Positions 15,302 through 23,349 are shown, counted from the stretch's first letter. The stretch is DNA of 64,000 nt from Streptomyces sp. NBC_00178 (GCF_036206005.1 NZ_CP108143.1:3610001-3674000), one strand, 5' to 3'. The notes: a model not told the origin generated them from the letters alone. Numbers and translations: made by a program.

Positions 15302-16363
15302 TCAGAGCTCCTTGGCGGGCCAGTCCAGCAGCCTGGCGCCGATCACCGCCGTCTGCAGCTTGTAGCGGTGCATCGGGTCGGCGGGGTCCGAACCGGTCAA
15401 CTGCTGTATCCGCTCCAGCCGGTAGGTCAGGGCGCGCACGCTCAGCGACAGCCTCCGGGCCGTCTCGGCCGCCACACACCCCGCCTCGAAGTAGACGGAC
15501 AGCGTCCGCAGCAGGGGTTCCGCCCCGCCCCTCGCCTCCCGCAGCGGGCCCAGCTCACTGCGCACCAGGTCGGCCATCGCCTGCCGGTCGCGGGTCAGCA
15601 CCGGATAGACCAGCAGGTCGCTCGCGTACAGCACCGGGTCGTCCAGGGCCATCCGCTTCGCCAGGTCGAGTGCGTCGAGCGCCTCGTCGTACGAGTGGAC
15701 GACCCCGCCGGGACCGCGGTGCGGGCGGCCCACCGCGACCTGGCCGCCGTCGGTGGCGGCGTGCGCCTGCTTCGCGAAGTACCTCAGGACGTCGGGCTGG
15801 CTTCCGGGGGCAATGCACACCATGCGCCCGTCCTTGGTGGTGGCCAGGATCTTCCGGCCGCCGAAGCGGCCCAGCAGAGCCGCCTCCACCCGGCGGGGCA
15901 CGGTGTCCGACTCGGTGTACGCCTCCGGGCCCGCGGCCACGGCCACGGCGTGGGCCCGCGAGAGCCGCAGCCCGAAACGGGTGGCCCGCTCGGCGAGCCG
16001 TCCCATGTCACTGCGCCCGTACAGCAGGTCGTCGATGAACTCCCGCCGCGCGGCCTCCTCCCGCCGCACGGTGAGCCGCTGCGCCCGCTCGAAGCCCTCC
16101 GCGAAGGCGTCCACCGCCTGTTCCACGGCGGCCAGCACCGCGTCGCTGCCGGCCGGACCGGTGAGCGGCCAGGCCGCGCGGGTCTCCGCGAGATGGATAC
16201 GGACCAGGGCGCGCAACTGGTGCCCCGCCTCCGCGGCTTCCCGGCCGAGCGTGCGCCGGGCCTCCAGTTCGTCACGCGTGAGCCGGCGCCCGCCGGCCGC
16301 CACCTCGGACAGGATCCGGGTGTAGTCCTCCAGGAACTTCCCGGGGATCTCGGGCTCCGCCAC
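15302..16363 (-). CDS. PucR/CdaR-type transcriptional regulator
   Basis: The 353-residue protein has a C-terminal PucR/CdaR helix-turn-helix, about residues 295-350, with CVAAETARRLSLSVRALTYRLERIQQLTG. It is preceded by a GGDEF-like module, about 130-270, of the sort seen in CdaR regulators. The N-terminal 110 residues are helical and may bind a ligand. There is no membrane segment. The start is GTG at 16,363. It is transcribed away from the OB-fold membrane gene, whose promoter region contains a G-quadruplex motif. The target is unknown; divergence makes the 16,668-19,374 operon a candidate. Confidence 0.85.
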   Translation of the reverse strand: MAEPEIPGKFLEDYTRILSEVAAGGRRLTRDELEARRTLGREAAEAGHQLRALVRIHLAETRAAWPLTGPAGSDAVLAAVEQAVDAFAEGFERAQRLTVRREEAARREFIDDLLYGRSDMGRLAERATRFGLRLSRAHAVAVAAGPEAYTESDTVPRRVEAALLGRFGGRKILATTKDGRMVCIAPGSQPDVLRYFAKQAHAATDGGQVAVGRPHRGPGGVVHSYDEALDALDLAKRMALDDPVLYASDLLVYPVLTRDRQAMADLVRSELGPLREARGGAEPLLRTLSVYFEAGCVAAETARRLSLSVRALTYRLERIQQLTGSDPADPMHRYKLQTAVIGARLLDWPAKEL

Positions 16364-16512
16364 GTCTCACTCCTCGTCACGTCACTCACAGTTCATCCCG
16401 TCCAACGCACACGGGACGATGCCGGTGCCCGGCAGCGTGACCCGGGGAACCCTGCCGGAACACGGCAATGCGCCGGGCGGCCCCGGCTGACACGATCGGT
16501 CCAGCAGCACAC

Positions 16513-16549
16513 GGGGGAAACAACGGGGGATCACGGGGGACCACGGGGG
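16513..16549 (+). promoter_or_regulatory. Four-tract G-quadruplex motif
   Basis: Four GGGGG tracts lie at 16,513-17, 16,525-29, 16,535-39 and 16,545-49, separated by 7, 5 and 5 bases, inside a repeat of the form ACGGGGGA. They sit in the 304-base divergent region (16,364-16,667), 118 bases before the OB-fold gene, on its coding strand. No gene is seen in this region. Confidence 0.75.
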
Positions 16550-16667
16550 AAGGAACCGGTTGCCGCGGGGCCGAGCACGGCCTCGTGGCGCCGGCACCCC
16601 GGCGTCCCGTCCGCCACCCGGCCTCCTGGACCGTACAGCCGCGCACGGCGTCGCAGGGGGTGGCCCG

Positions 16668-17306
16668 ATGACCGATCTCGTTTCCGCAGCGATCACCTTC
16701 CCGGCCGTGGTCTTCGGCGCGGCCCTGGTGGTCGTCGTCGGCTTCTGGCTGCTCGTGCTGGCCCGGGCGGTCGGGCACGACTCCTTCGACACCGACCTCG
16801 ACGCCGAGGCCGTCGGCTTCGCCGGGGTGCCGGTCGCCGTCTCGGTGTCGCTGTTCGTCGTCATCTCCTGGGTCACCGGCCTCGCCGGATCGGTCCTGGT
16901 CGTGCGCGGGGGCACCACGGGCACGCCGCGCGCCGCTCTCCACCTCGTCGTGCTCACCGGCGCGCTGCTGATCGCCTGGGGCGCGGTACGCCTGCTCGTA
17001 CGCCTCATCCGCCGGTGCCTCCCGGTACGGCCCGGCCCCTCGCGGCAGGACTTCGTCGGCCGGACCTGCACGATCCGCACGGACTTCGCCGCCTCCGGCT
17101 TCGGCCGGGCGGAGGTGGCCGCGGCCGACGGATCGACCGCGCTCGTGCGGGTGCGGCGGCCGGTGGGGCGCACCGCGCACGCCGCCGTACTCGCCTCCGG
17201 CAGCACCGGCCTCCTCCACGCCTACGACGCCGACGGCGAGTTCTTCTGGGTCGCACCGCACGAAGCGGCGCTCGCCCCCCGCTCTCTGCCGGACCGCGCC
17301 GCCTGA
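16668..17306 (+). CDS. OB-fold membrane protein (YqiJ/NfeD-like)
   Basis: The 212-residue protein has hydrophobic segments at about 6-30, 50-78 and 88-108. An OB-fold-like domain follows at about 125-200, beginning DFVGRTCTIRTDFAASGFGR. This arrangement recalls YqiJ and other NfeD-type partners of flotillins, although no SPFH gene is adjacent here. The ATG has CAGGGGG upstream. It lies 73 bases before a two-RCK membrane protein and is probably in the same operon. A chaperone or assembly role for that protein is inferred. Confidence 0.72.
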   Translation: MTDLVSAAITFPAVVFGAALVVVVGFWLLVLARAVGHDSFDTDLDAEAVGFAGVPVAVSVSLFVVISWVTGLAGSVLVVRGGTTGTPRAALHLVVLTGALLIAWGAVRLLVRLIRRCLPVRPGPSRQDFVGRTCTIRTDFAASGFGRAEVAAADGSTALVRVRRPVGRTAHAAVLASGSTGLLHAYDADGEFFWVAPHEAALAPRSLPDRAA

Positions 17307-17379
17307 CCCGCCCGTCCGCCCTCCGGGTCCGCCACGCGAAGATCACCGACCCGCCCGACCGAACCGGAGGGAGCACGGC

Positions 17380-19374
17380 ATGCTGGGATACGTGTCACCA
17401 CTTCCGCAGCAGCCCCAACGCCCGCCCCTCACCGGCCACATGGTCGTCTGCGGCGACGACGCCCTCGCCCGGCGGCTCGCCGTCGAGTTGCGCTACGTCT
17501 ACGGCGAGCGGGTCACCCTCCTGCTCCCGCCGGGCCGCGACACCAGCCGTCCGGAGCTGCCGCTGACCCAACGCGCCCGGGCGAGCGCACTGTTCGGACG
17601 CATGTCGGCGGCCATGAACCGCAACGGGACGGCCGGCGGGGGCGACGGCGACACCAACGCCGGGGTCGAGGCCGTCCGCATCATCGAGGCGCACGAGCCA
17701 TCCGACGAGGTGCTGGAGGAGGCCGGCGCCGACCGGGCGGCCGCGCTCGCGCTCGTCTACGACGACGACGAGCTCAACATCCGGGCCGCCCTGACGGCCC
17801 GCCGGCTCAATCCCCGTCTGCGGCTCGTCATCCGGCTGTACAACCGCAAGCTCGGGCAGCACCTGGAGACCCTTCTCGACCAGGCCGCCGCCGTCTCCAT
17901 GCCGGGCCTCGACCATGCGGCGCTCGACGCCTCCACGACCGTCCTGTCCGACGCCGACACGGCCGCCCCCGCGCTGGCCGCCACCGCGCTGACCGGCAGC
18001 AGCAAGGTCATCCAGGCCGAGGGTCTGCTGCTGCGCGCGGTCGAGCGCACGCCGCCCCGGCCCGGCGAACGCGCCGACCCGGGGCTGTGCACCCTCGCGC
18101 TGCTGTCCTCGACCAGCCAGGACCCGGCGGGCGCCGAGGGTTCCGACAGCAGCGGCGACGAAGGGCCACAACTGCTGCCCGACCGGGCGACGGTGCACGC
18201 GGCGACCGGCCGCGGCACGATCGTCCTGGAGGCGATCAGCCAGGCGGGCCCCGACCGCGCGCCCTCCCGGATGGGCGGCAGGGGCGCCCCGCTCGGCCAG
18301 GTCTTCTCACGCAGGCTGCGCTGGTCGGCGCTGGGCGTCGCGGCGGCCGTCGTCGCCCTCGCCGTGGCCTCGGTGATCACCACCGGCGACAGCCCGTTGC
18401 ACGCCGCCTACCTCACGATGCTCGACCTGCTGGCCATGGGCGACCCCGCCGTCGAGGACGGCGACCCCGCGTCCCGCCAGATCATCCAGCTGCTGTCCGG
18501 GACGGCCGGCCTCCTGCTGCTGCCCCTGCTGGTCGCCGCCGTCCTGGAGGCGTTCGGCTCGCTGCGCAACACCTCCGCGCTGCGCCGCCCGCCGCGCGGG
18601 CTGTCGGGCCACGTGGTCCTGCTGGGCCTCGGCAAGATCGGCACGAGGGTGCTCGTGCGGCTGCGTGAGCTGGACATACCCGTCGTCGTGGTGGAGGAGG
18701 ACCCGGAGGCCCGGGGCATCCCGCTGGCCCGCGGCCTGCACGTCCCGACGGTCCTGGGCGACGTCACCCAGGAGGGCGTCCTGGAGGCCGCCAAGATCCG
18801 CCGGGCCCGCGCCCTCCTCGCCCTGACCAGCGTCGACACGACGAACCTGGAGGCCGCGCTGTACGCCCGGTCGGTGAAGCCCGACCTTCGGGTGGCGCTG
18901 CGCCTGTTCGACGACGAGTTCGCGACCGCCGTCTACCGCACCCTGCGCACGGCGCACCCGCAGGCCCTGACCCGCTCCCGCTCGGTGTCCCACCTGGCCG
19001 CCCCGGCGTTCGCGGTGGCGATGATGGGCCGCCAGATCCTGGGGGCGGTGCCGGTCGAGCGGAAGGTGCTGCTGTTCGCGGCGCTGGAGGTGGCGGGCCA
19101 TCCGCAGCTGGAGGGCAGGACGGTCGACCAGGCGTTCCGGGCGGGCGCCTGGCGGGTCCTGGCCCTGGACGCGACCCCGCCGGCCGACCGCATCCCGGAC
19201 CTGGCCGCCGCGCCGCCGTTCGACCCGCTCGGACCGGGGCAGGTGGCCTCCGGCCTGGTCTGGGACCTGCACCCGGGCTACGTGCTGCGGGCCCAGGACC
19301 GGGTGGTGATCGCGGCGACGCGGCGCGGTCTGGCCGAACTGCTGCGCAGGCAGCGGTCGGTGATCCGGCGCTGA
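17380..19374 (+). CDS. Two-RCK membrane protein, ion-channel-like
   Basis: The 664-residue protein has an N-terminal RCK/TrkA-N-like domain (about 18-175, GHMVVCGDDALARRLAVELR). A two-helix membrane module follows (about 310-333 and 377-396), then a second TrkA-N domain (about 408-530) with an intact GLGKIGTR dinucleotide loop and a TrkA-C-like end. The order resembles ligand-gated K+ channels with cytosolic NAD-binding domains, or Castor/Pollux-like proteins. However, the pore-loop position reads YLTMLDLLAMGDP and lacks the TVGYG selectivity filter. It may be a non-selective or non-conducting channel relative. The upstream OB-fold protein probably works with it. Confidence 0.82.
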   Translation: MLGYVSPLPQQPQRPPLTGHMVVCGDDALARRLAVELRYVYGERVTLLLPPGRDTSRPELPLTQRARASALFGRMSAAMNRNGTAGGGDGDTNAGVEAVRIIEAHEPSDEVLEEAGADRAAALALVYDDDELNIRAALTARRLNPRLRLVIRLYNRKLGQHLETLLDQAAAVSMPGLDHAALDASTTVLSDADTAAPALAATALTGSSKVIQAEGLLLRAVERTPPRPGERADPGLCTLALLSSTSQDPAGAEGSDSSGDEGPQLLPDRATVHAATGRGTIVLEAISQAGPDRAPSRMGGRGAPLGQVFSRRLRWSALGVAAAVVALAVASVITTGDSPLHAAYLTMLDLLAMGDPAVEDGDPASRQIIQLLSGTAGLLLLPLLVAAVLEAFGSLRNTSALRRPPRGLSGHVVLLGLGKIGTRVLVRLRELDIPVVVVEEDPEARGIPLARGLHVPTVLGDVTQEGVLEAAKIRRARALLALTSVDTTNLEAALYARSVKPDLRVALRLFDDEFATAVYRTLRTAHPQALTRSRSVSHLAAPAFAVAMMGRQILGAVPVERKVLLFAALEVAGHPQLEGRTVDQAFRAGAWRVLALDATPPADRIPDLAAAPPFDPLGPGQVASGLVWDLHPGYVLRAQDRVVIAATRRGLAELLRRQRSVIRR

Positions 19375-19416
19375 GACCCGGCGGCGTCGGCCGGGCGGTG
19401 CGGACTCCCGGGCCGA

Positions 19417-19510
19417 CGCCCGCCGGTGGTCCCCTCCAGATGCCCGCCGGTGGGTCCCCGCCAGGCGCCGACGGTGGGTCCCCGCCCGGTGCCGAACGGT
19501 GGGCGGGTCC
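19417..19510. repeat. Imperfect tandem repeats, about 24 bp
   Basis: Three to four degenerate units built on CGGTGGGTCCCCGCC follow one another between the convergent RCK gene and trpS. A further duplicated GGGCGGTGCGAGG lies at about 19,520-19,555. No stable terminator hairpin or gene is seen in this 192-base gap. Confidence 0.6.
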
Positions 19511-19566
19511 CCCCTCCCACCGCCCGGGCGGTGCGAGGCGCGGGCGGTGCGAGGGACACCGGGAGT

Positions 19567-20625
19567 TCAGCCCGGCGTGCCCATGGCCTCGCGCACCTCG
19601 CGCAGGGTCGCGTCCGCCACGGCGTTCGCCCTCTCGTTGCCCGCGCGCAGTACCTCTCGTACGTACCCCATGTCCTGGGCGTACGCGGCCCGCCGGGCCC
19701 GGATCGGCGCCATGCGGGTGTTGACGGCCTCCGTCACGGTCCGCTTGAGGGCGGACGAGCCGCCGTCCCCGATCTCCTCGGCGACGTCGTACGGGTCGCG
19801 GTCGAGGCAGAGCGCGGCCAGCAGGACCAGGCTCGACACCCCGGGCCGTCTCTCCGGCTCGTAGGTGATGCGGCGTTCGGCATCGGTGGTGGCGCCCTTG
19901 ATCAGCCGGGCGGTCTCGTCGGCGGTCGCGCTCAGGGTGACGGAGTTGCCGCGGCTCTTGCTCATCTTGGTCGCGTCGGTGCCGAGTAGCAGGGGTGCGG
20001 CGGAGAGCAGCGCGTCGGGTTCGGGGAAGACGTGGCCGTACCGCTCGTTGAAGCGCCGGGCGATCGTGCGGGTGATCTCCAGGTGCGGCAGCTGGTCCTG
20101 GCCGACGGGCACGAGGTTGCCCTTGCAGAACAGGATGTCGGCGGCCTGATGCACCGGGTAGGTGTACATGAGCCCGCTGACGGCGGCCTGCCGGGAGTGC
20201 GCGATCTCGTCCTTCACGGTGGGGTTGCGGCCGAGTTCCGCGACGGAGACGAGGGAGAGGAACGGCAGCATCAGCTGGTTGAGCGCCGGGACGGCGCTGT
20301 GGCTGAAGACCGTGCTGCGGGCGGGGTCGATCCCGATGGCGAGGTGGTCCAGGAGCAGCCCCTCGACGTGCTCGGTGAGCCGGTCGGCGACGTCCCGGTC
20401 GGTGAGGACCTGGTAGTCGGCGACGAGGACGAAGACGTCCACGCCGAGGTCCTGGAGCCGTACCCGGTTCTGGAGGGTGCCGAAGTAGTGCCCGAGGTGC
20501 AGGGCCCCGGTGGGCCGGTCCCCGGTGAGGACGCGGAACGCGCCGGGGTCCCGGGCGAGCCGCTGTTCCAGCTCTGCGCTGCGGCGCGCGGCCGGGGCCG
20601 CGGGCAGGTCGGTGGTGATGGTCAC
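19567..20625 (-). CDS. trpS: Tryptophanyl-tRNA synthetase, auxiliary type
   Basis: The 352-residue class I synthetase charges tRNA-Trp. The first signature is TGALHLGHYFG and the second KMSKSRGN. The first reads GDRPTGALHLGH rather than the GIQPTAGSFHLGN that I recall for the housekeeping actinomycete enzyme, so it belongs to the auxiliary group that includes the indolmycin-resistant TrpRS1 of S. coelicolor. The GTG at 20,625 follows GAGGAG and opens MTITTDLPAA, a short extension before the catalytic core. Upstream is a complete Trp-codon attenuator, matching the reported ribosome-mediated control of trpRS1. Resistance is inferred, not read from a specific residue. Confidence 0.93.
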   Translation of the reverse strand: MTITTDLPAAPAARRSAELEQRLARDPGAFRVLTGDRPTGALHLGHYFGTLQNRVRLQDLGVDVFVLVADYQVLTDRDVADRLTEHVEGLLLDHLAIGIDPARSTVFSHSAVPALNQLMLPFLSLVSVAELGRNPTVKDEIAHSRQAAVSGLMYTYPVHQAADILFCKGNLVPVGQDQLPHLEITRTIARRFNERYGHVFPEPDALLSAAPLLLGTDATKMSKSRGNSVTLSATADETARLIKGATTDAERRITYEPERRPGVSSLVLLAALCLDRDPYDVAEEIGDGGSSALKRTVTEAVNTRMAPIRARRAAYAQDMGYVREVLRAGNERANAVADATLREVREAMGTPG

Positions 20626-20692
20626 GGGGGTTCTCCTCGCCGGTGGTGTACGCGTGGAGGACGGCCCGTCGCGGAGCGGTGGGGCAGGGGAA

Positions 20693-20719
20693 AGGGCCGT
20701 CCGTGTGTCGAACGGCCCT
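20693..20719 (-). terminator. Attenuator terminator of trpS
   Basis: AGGGCCGT and ACGGCCCT form an 8-bp stem with an 11-base loop. In the leftward transcript it is followed by UU and a run of C. It is the terminator arm pair of the attenuator. Confidence 0.8.
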
Positions 20720-20747
20720 GGTTCCGTGCTGGTGCAGGCGGCCGCTC

Positions 20748-20789
20748 CTAGGAGGAGCGCCACCAGGTGCGGCACGGTACGGAGGTCAT
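20748..20789 (-). CDS. Trp leader peptide MTSVPCRTWWRSS
   Basis: A 13-codon frame reads ATG to TAG with adjacent UGG codons at positions 9 and 10. It has no ribosome binding site; a -10-like TACAGT ends six bases before the ATG, so the transcript may begin at the A of ATG. Tandem Trp codons in a tiny leader ahead of a Trp-charging enzyme, with the correct hairpins, make chance unlikely. Confidence 0.85.
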   Translation of the reverse strand: MTSVPCRTWWRSS

Positions 20790-20984
20790 GGCCCGACTGT
20801 AGCCCGGCCCGGCGCCGTCCCGCTCGCTCCGGCGGCCCGGCGGGGCCGCGCCGCGCGGAGCGACCGCCTCCCGGAGTCCCGGGGCGGGACCCGGTGTGAG
20901 GGCGCCGGTGGTGCGTCGCGGGGTGGACCGCGAAGAGGCCGGAATAGAGCAGGGGGGTGTCCCGTTGTAGGGTGTGTTCACATA

Positions 20985-20998
20985 GTTCAACGTTCAAC
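20985..20998 (+). promoter_or_regulatory. Putative operator, GTTCAACGTTCAAC
   Basis: The 14-base direct repeat ends 25 bases before the ATG of the luciferase-like gene. The reverse complement, GTTGAACGTTGAAC, matches 13 of 14 bases of a site before the pirin gene (38,532-38,545). A shared MarR-like or other redox regulator is inferred. Confidence 0.6.
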
Positions 20999-21022
20999 CA
21001 AAGATACTTGGAGGCGGGCGCC

Positions 21023-22123
21023 ATGCAGTTCGGGATCTTCACCGTCGGGGACGTCACCACCGACCCCACGACCGGTACGACGCCGAGCGAGAACGAGCGG
21101 ATCAAGGCGACCCTGGCGATCGCGCTCAAGGCCGAGGAGGTGGGCCTGGACGTCTTCGCCACGGGCGAGCACCACAACCCGCCCTTCGTCCCGTCCTCGC
21201 CGACCACCACGCTCGGCTACATCGCCGCCCGCACCGAGAAGCTGATCCTCTCCACGTCCACCACGCTGATCACCACCAACGACCCGGTGAAGATCGCGGA
21301 GGACTACGCCACGCTCCAGCACCTGGCGGACGGCCGCGTCGACCTGATGATGGGCCGCGGCAACACCGGACCGGTCTACCCCTGGTTCGGCAAGGACATC
21401 CGCCAGGGCATCCCGCTCGCGGTCGAGAACTACGCCCTCCTGCACAAGCTGTGGCGCGAGGACGTCGTCGACTGGGAAGGGAAGTTCCGCACCCCGCTGC
21501 AGTCCTTCACCTCGACCCCGCGCCCCCTGGACGGCGTCCCGCCCTTCGTCTGGCACGGCTCCATCCGCTCTCCGGAGATCGCCGAGCAGGCCGCCTACTA
21601 CGGCGACGGCTTCTTCCACAACAACATCTTCTGGCCCATGGAGCACACCAGGAAGATGGTCGACCTCTACCGGCGCCGGTACGCCCACTACGGGCACGGC
21701 ACCGCGGAGCAGGCCATCGTCGGCCTCGGCGGCCAGGTCTTCATGCGGAAGAACTCGCAGGACGCGGTGCGGGAGTTCCGCCCGTACTTCGACAACGCCC
21801 CGGTCTACGGCCACGGGCCCTCGCTGGAGGACTTCACCCAGCAGACACCGCTGACCGTCGGCTCCCCGCAGGAGGTCATCGAGCGGACCCTGTCCTTCCG
21901 TGAGGACGTCGGCGACTACCAGCGCCAGCTGTTCCTCATGGACCACGCGGGACTGCCGCTGAAGACGGTCCTGGAGCAGCTCGACATCCTGGGCGAGGAG
22001 GTCGTGCCCGTGCTGCGCAAGGAGTTCGCCCGCCTGCGCCCGGCCGGTGTGCCGGACGCCCCCGTCCACCCCGCGGTCGCCGCGGCCCGCGCCGCCGCCA
22101 CCGCCGACCCGAAGGAGCTCTGA
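21023..22123 (+). CDS. Luciferase-like flavin monooxygenase (CE1758 family)
   Basis: The 366-residue TIM-barrel protein belongs to the LLM class that uses reduced FMN and oxygen. It begins MQFGIFTVGDVTTDPTTG; VDLMMGRGNTGPVYPWFGKD and QEVIERTLSFREDVGDYQRQ are barrel elements I recognise from the CE1758-type group. The ATG at 21,023 has TTGGAGG 10 bases upstream; an earlier ATG would add a Cys-rich stretch unlike the family. A matching FMN reductase follows after 5 bases, so the two form a two-component system. The substrate is unknown. A putative operator shared with the pirin gene lies just upstream. Confidence 0.93.
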   Translation: MQFGIFTVGDVTTDPTTGTTPSENERIKATLAIALKAEEVGLDVFATGEHHNPPFVPSSPTTTLGYIAARTEKLILSTSTTLITTNDPVKIAEDYATLQHLADGRVDLMMGRGNTGPVYPWFGKDIRQGIPLAVENYALLHKLWREDVVDWEGKFRTPLQSFTSTPRPLDGVPPFVWHGSIRSPEIAEQAAYYGDGFFHNNIFWPMEHTRKMVDLYRRRYAHYGHGTAEQAIVGLGGQVFMRKNSQDAVREFRPYFDNAPVYGHGPSLEDFTQQTPLTVGSPQEVIERTLSFREDVGDYQRQLFLMDHAGLPLKTVLEQLDILGEEVVPVLRKEFARLRPAGVPDAPVHPAVAAARAAATADPKEL

Positions 22124-22128
22124 GGACC

Positions 22129-22788
22129 GTGCTCGCCACCGCCCCCCTGAAGATCGTCGCCGTCGCGGCCGGGCTCAGCAGCCCCTCGTCCACCCGGCTG
22201 CTGGCAGACCGGCTCGCGGAGTCCGCGCGCGAGCAGCTCGCGGCCGGCCAGGACCGGCGGGTCGAGGTCCAGGTCGTCGAACTGCGCGATCTCGCCGTCG
22301 ACATCGCCAACCACCTGGTCACCGGCTTCCCGCCGGCGGGCCTGAAGGCGGCGCTGGACGCGGTGACCGGGGCGGACGGCCTGATCGCCGTGTCGCCGGT
22401 GTTCACCGCCTCGTACAGCGGGCTGTTCAAGTCCTTCTTCGACCTGGTCGGGAACACCGAGCTGACCGGCAAGCCCGTCGTGATCGCGGCGACCGGCGGA
22501 ACGCCGCGGCACTCGCTGGTCCTGGAGCACGCGATGCGCCCGCTCTTCGCCTACCTGCGGGCGGTCGTCCTGCCGACGTCCGTGTACGCGGCGTCGGAGG
22601 ACTGGGGCTCGCAGGGCGACGAGTACACCGAGGGCCTGCCGTCCCGCATCCGGCGCGCGGGTGGCGAACTGGCCTCCGCCGTCACGGGGCACGCCGTCTC
22701 GGGCGCCCGCCGCGAGCCGACGCTCGACGACGGGGAGGACGCCCTGGTCCCGTTCGAGCAGCAGCTCGCCGCGCTGCGGACCGGCTGA
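22129..22788 (+). CDS. NAD(P)H:FMN reductase (CE1759 family)
   Basis: The 219-residue flavodoxin-fold protein supplies reduced FMN to its monooxygenase partner. The FMN loop reads GLSSPSSTRLLADRL and the second flavin contact VSPVFTASYSGLFKSFFDL. Start is GTG at 22,129, five bases after the monooxygenase stop, so the genes are coupled. The C-terminal 40 residues are variable. The pairing and family names are from memory of corynebacterial CE1758/CE1759; the physiological substrate of the pair is not known. Confidence 0.92.
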   Translation: MLATAPLKIVAVAAGLSSPSSTRLLADRLAESAREQLAAGQDRRVEVQVVELRDLAVDIANHLVTGFPPAGLKAALDAVTGADGLIAVSPVFTASYSGLFKSFFDLVGNTELTGKPVVIAATGGTPRHSLVLEHAMRPLFAYLRAVVLPTSVYAASEDWGSQGDEYTEGLPSRIRRAGGELASAVTGHAVSGARREPTLDDGEDALVPFEQQLAALRTG

Positions 22789-22793
22789 CCCCG

Positions 22794-22822
22794 CCGCCGG
22801 GGGCCACCACGGCCCCCGGCGG
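22794..22822 (+). terminator. Terminator after the FMN reductase
   Basis: CCGCCGGGGGCC pairs exactly with its complement around a 5-base loop and is followed by TTGTTTTG, close to a classical intrinsic terminator. Confidence 0.9.
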
Positions 22823-22880
22823 TTGTTTTGACTAGAGTCGTTGCCGAATGACGGAAATGTTCGAGCAGCGGGAGGCAGAC

Positions 22881-23303
22881 ATGGGCAGGATCGTCGTCGG
22901 GGTGGACGGGTCGGACGCGTCGCTCAAGGCCCTGCGCTGGGCGGTGCGCCAGGGTGAACTGACCGGTGACACCGTCGAGGCGGTGAACAGCTGGGAGTAC
23001 CCCGCGACCAGCTGGGCGTCCATGATGCCGGGCCTGCCCGAGGACTTCGACCCGCAGGCGGTGGCGACCGCCGCGCTCGACGAGGCGCTGGAGGAGGCCC
23101 TCGGCGCCGACGGCGCGGCGGCGATCGAGCGGATCGTCGTGATCGGCAACCCGGCCCAGTCGCTGCTGGACCGCTCCGAGGGCGCGAACCTGCTCGTGGT
23201 CGGCGCCCGCGGCCGCAGCGGCTTCAAGGCGACGCTGCTCGGCTCGGTCAGCCTCCACGTCACCCAGCACGCGGCCTGCCCGGTCACCGTCGTCCACGAC
23301 TGA
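22881..23303 (+). CDS. Universal stress protein (UspA)
   Basis: The 140-residue single Usp domain starts MGRIVVGVDGSDASLKALRW and ends with the ATP-binding signature GARGRSGFKATLLGSVS. The preferred ATG at 22,881 has GGGAGG six bases upstream; an in-frame ATG at 22,848 would add an 11-residue N-terminal extension without a better site. Usp proteins accumulate under starvation or respiratory stress and bind ATP. The gene follows a terminator and is probably monocistronic. Confidence 0.93.
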   Translation: MGRIVVGVDGSDASLKALRWAVRQGELTGDTVEAVNSWEYPATSWASMMPGLPEDFDPQAVATAALDEALEEALGADGAAAIERIVVIGNPAQSLLDRSEGANLLVVGARGRSGFKATLLGSVSLHVTQHAACPVTVVHD

Positions 23304-23349
23304 CCCACGGCGGGCCCCCGCGGCGGACTGTCCGGGGCCCGCACACGTG

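Larger units (their letters stand above)
20687..20789 (-). promoter_or_regulatory. Trp attenuator of trpS
   Basis: In the leftward transcript, CUGGUG over the Trp codons (20,761-20,766) pairs with CACCAG (20,729-20,734), and between them an inner stem spans the leader stop codon. Further on, GCGGCC (20,740-20,745) can instead pair with GGCCGU in the 5' arm of the terminator. A stalled ribosome on the Trp codons would block the first hairpin, free GCGGCC for the antiterminator and allow read-through. A TACAGT -10-like box six bases before the leader ATG suggests a leaderless start. Confidence 0.85.

Noticed and set aside
20985-20998. ParB or DnaA box as an explanation for the GTTCAAC repeat
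   Set aside because: It matches neither the parS consensus nor a DnaA box; the position just before two redox genes favours an operator.
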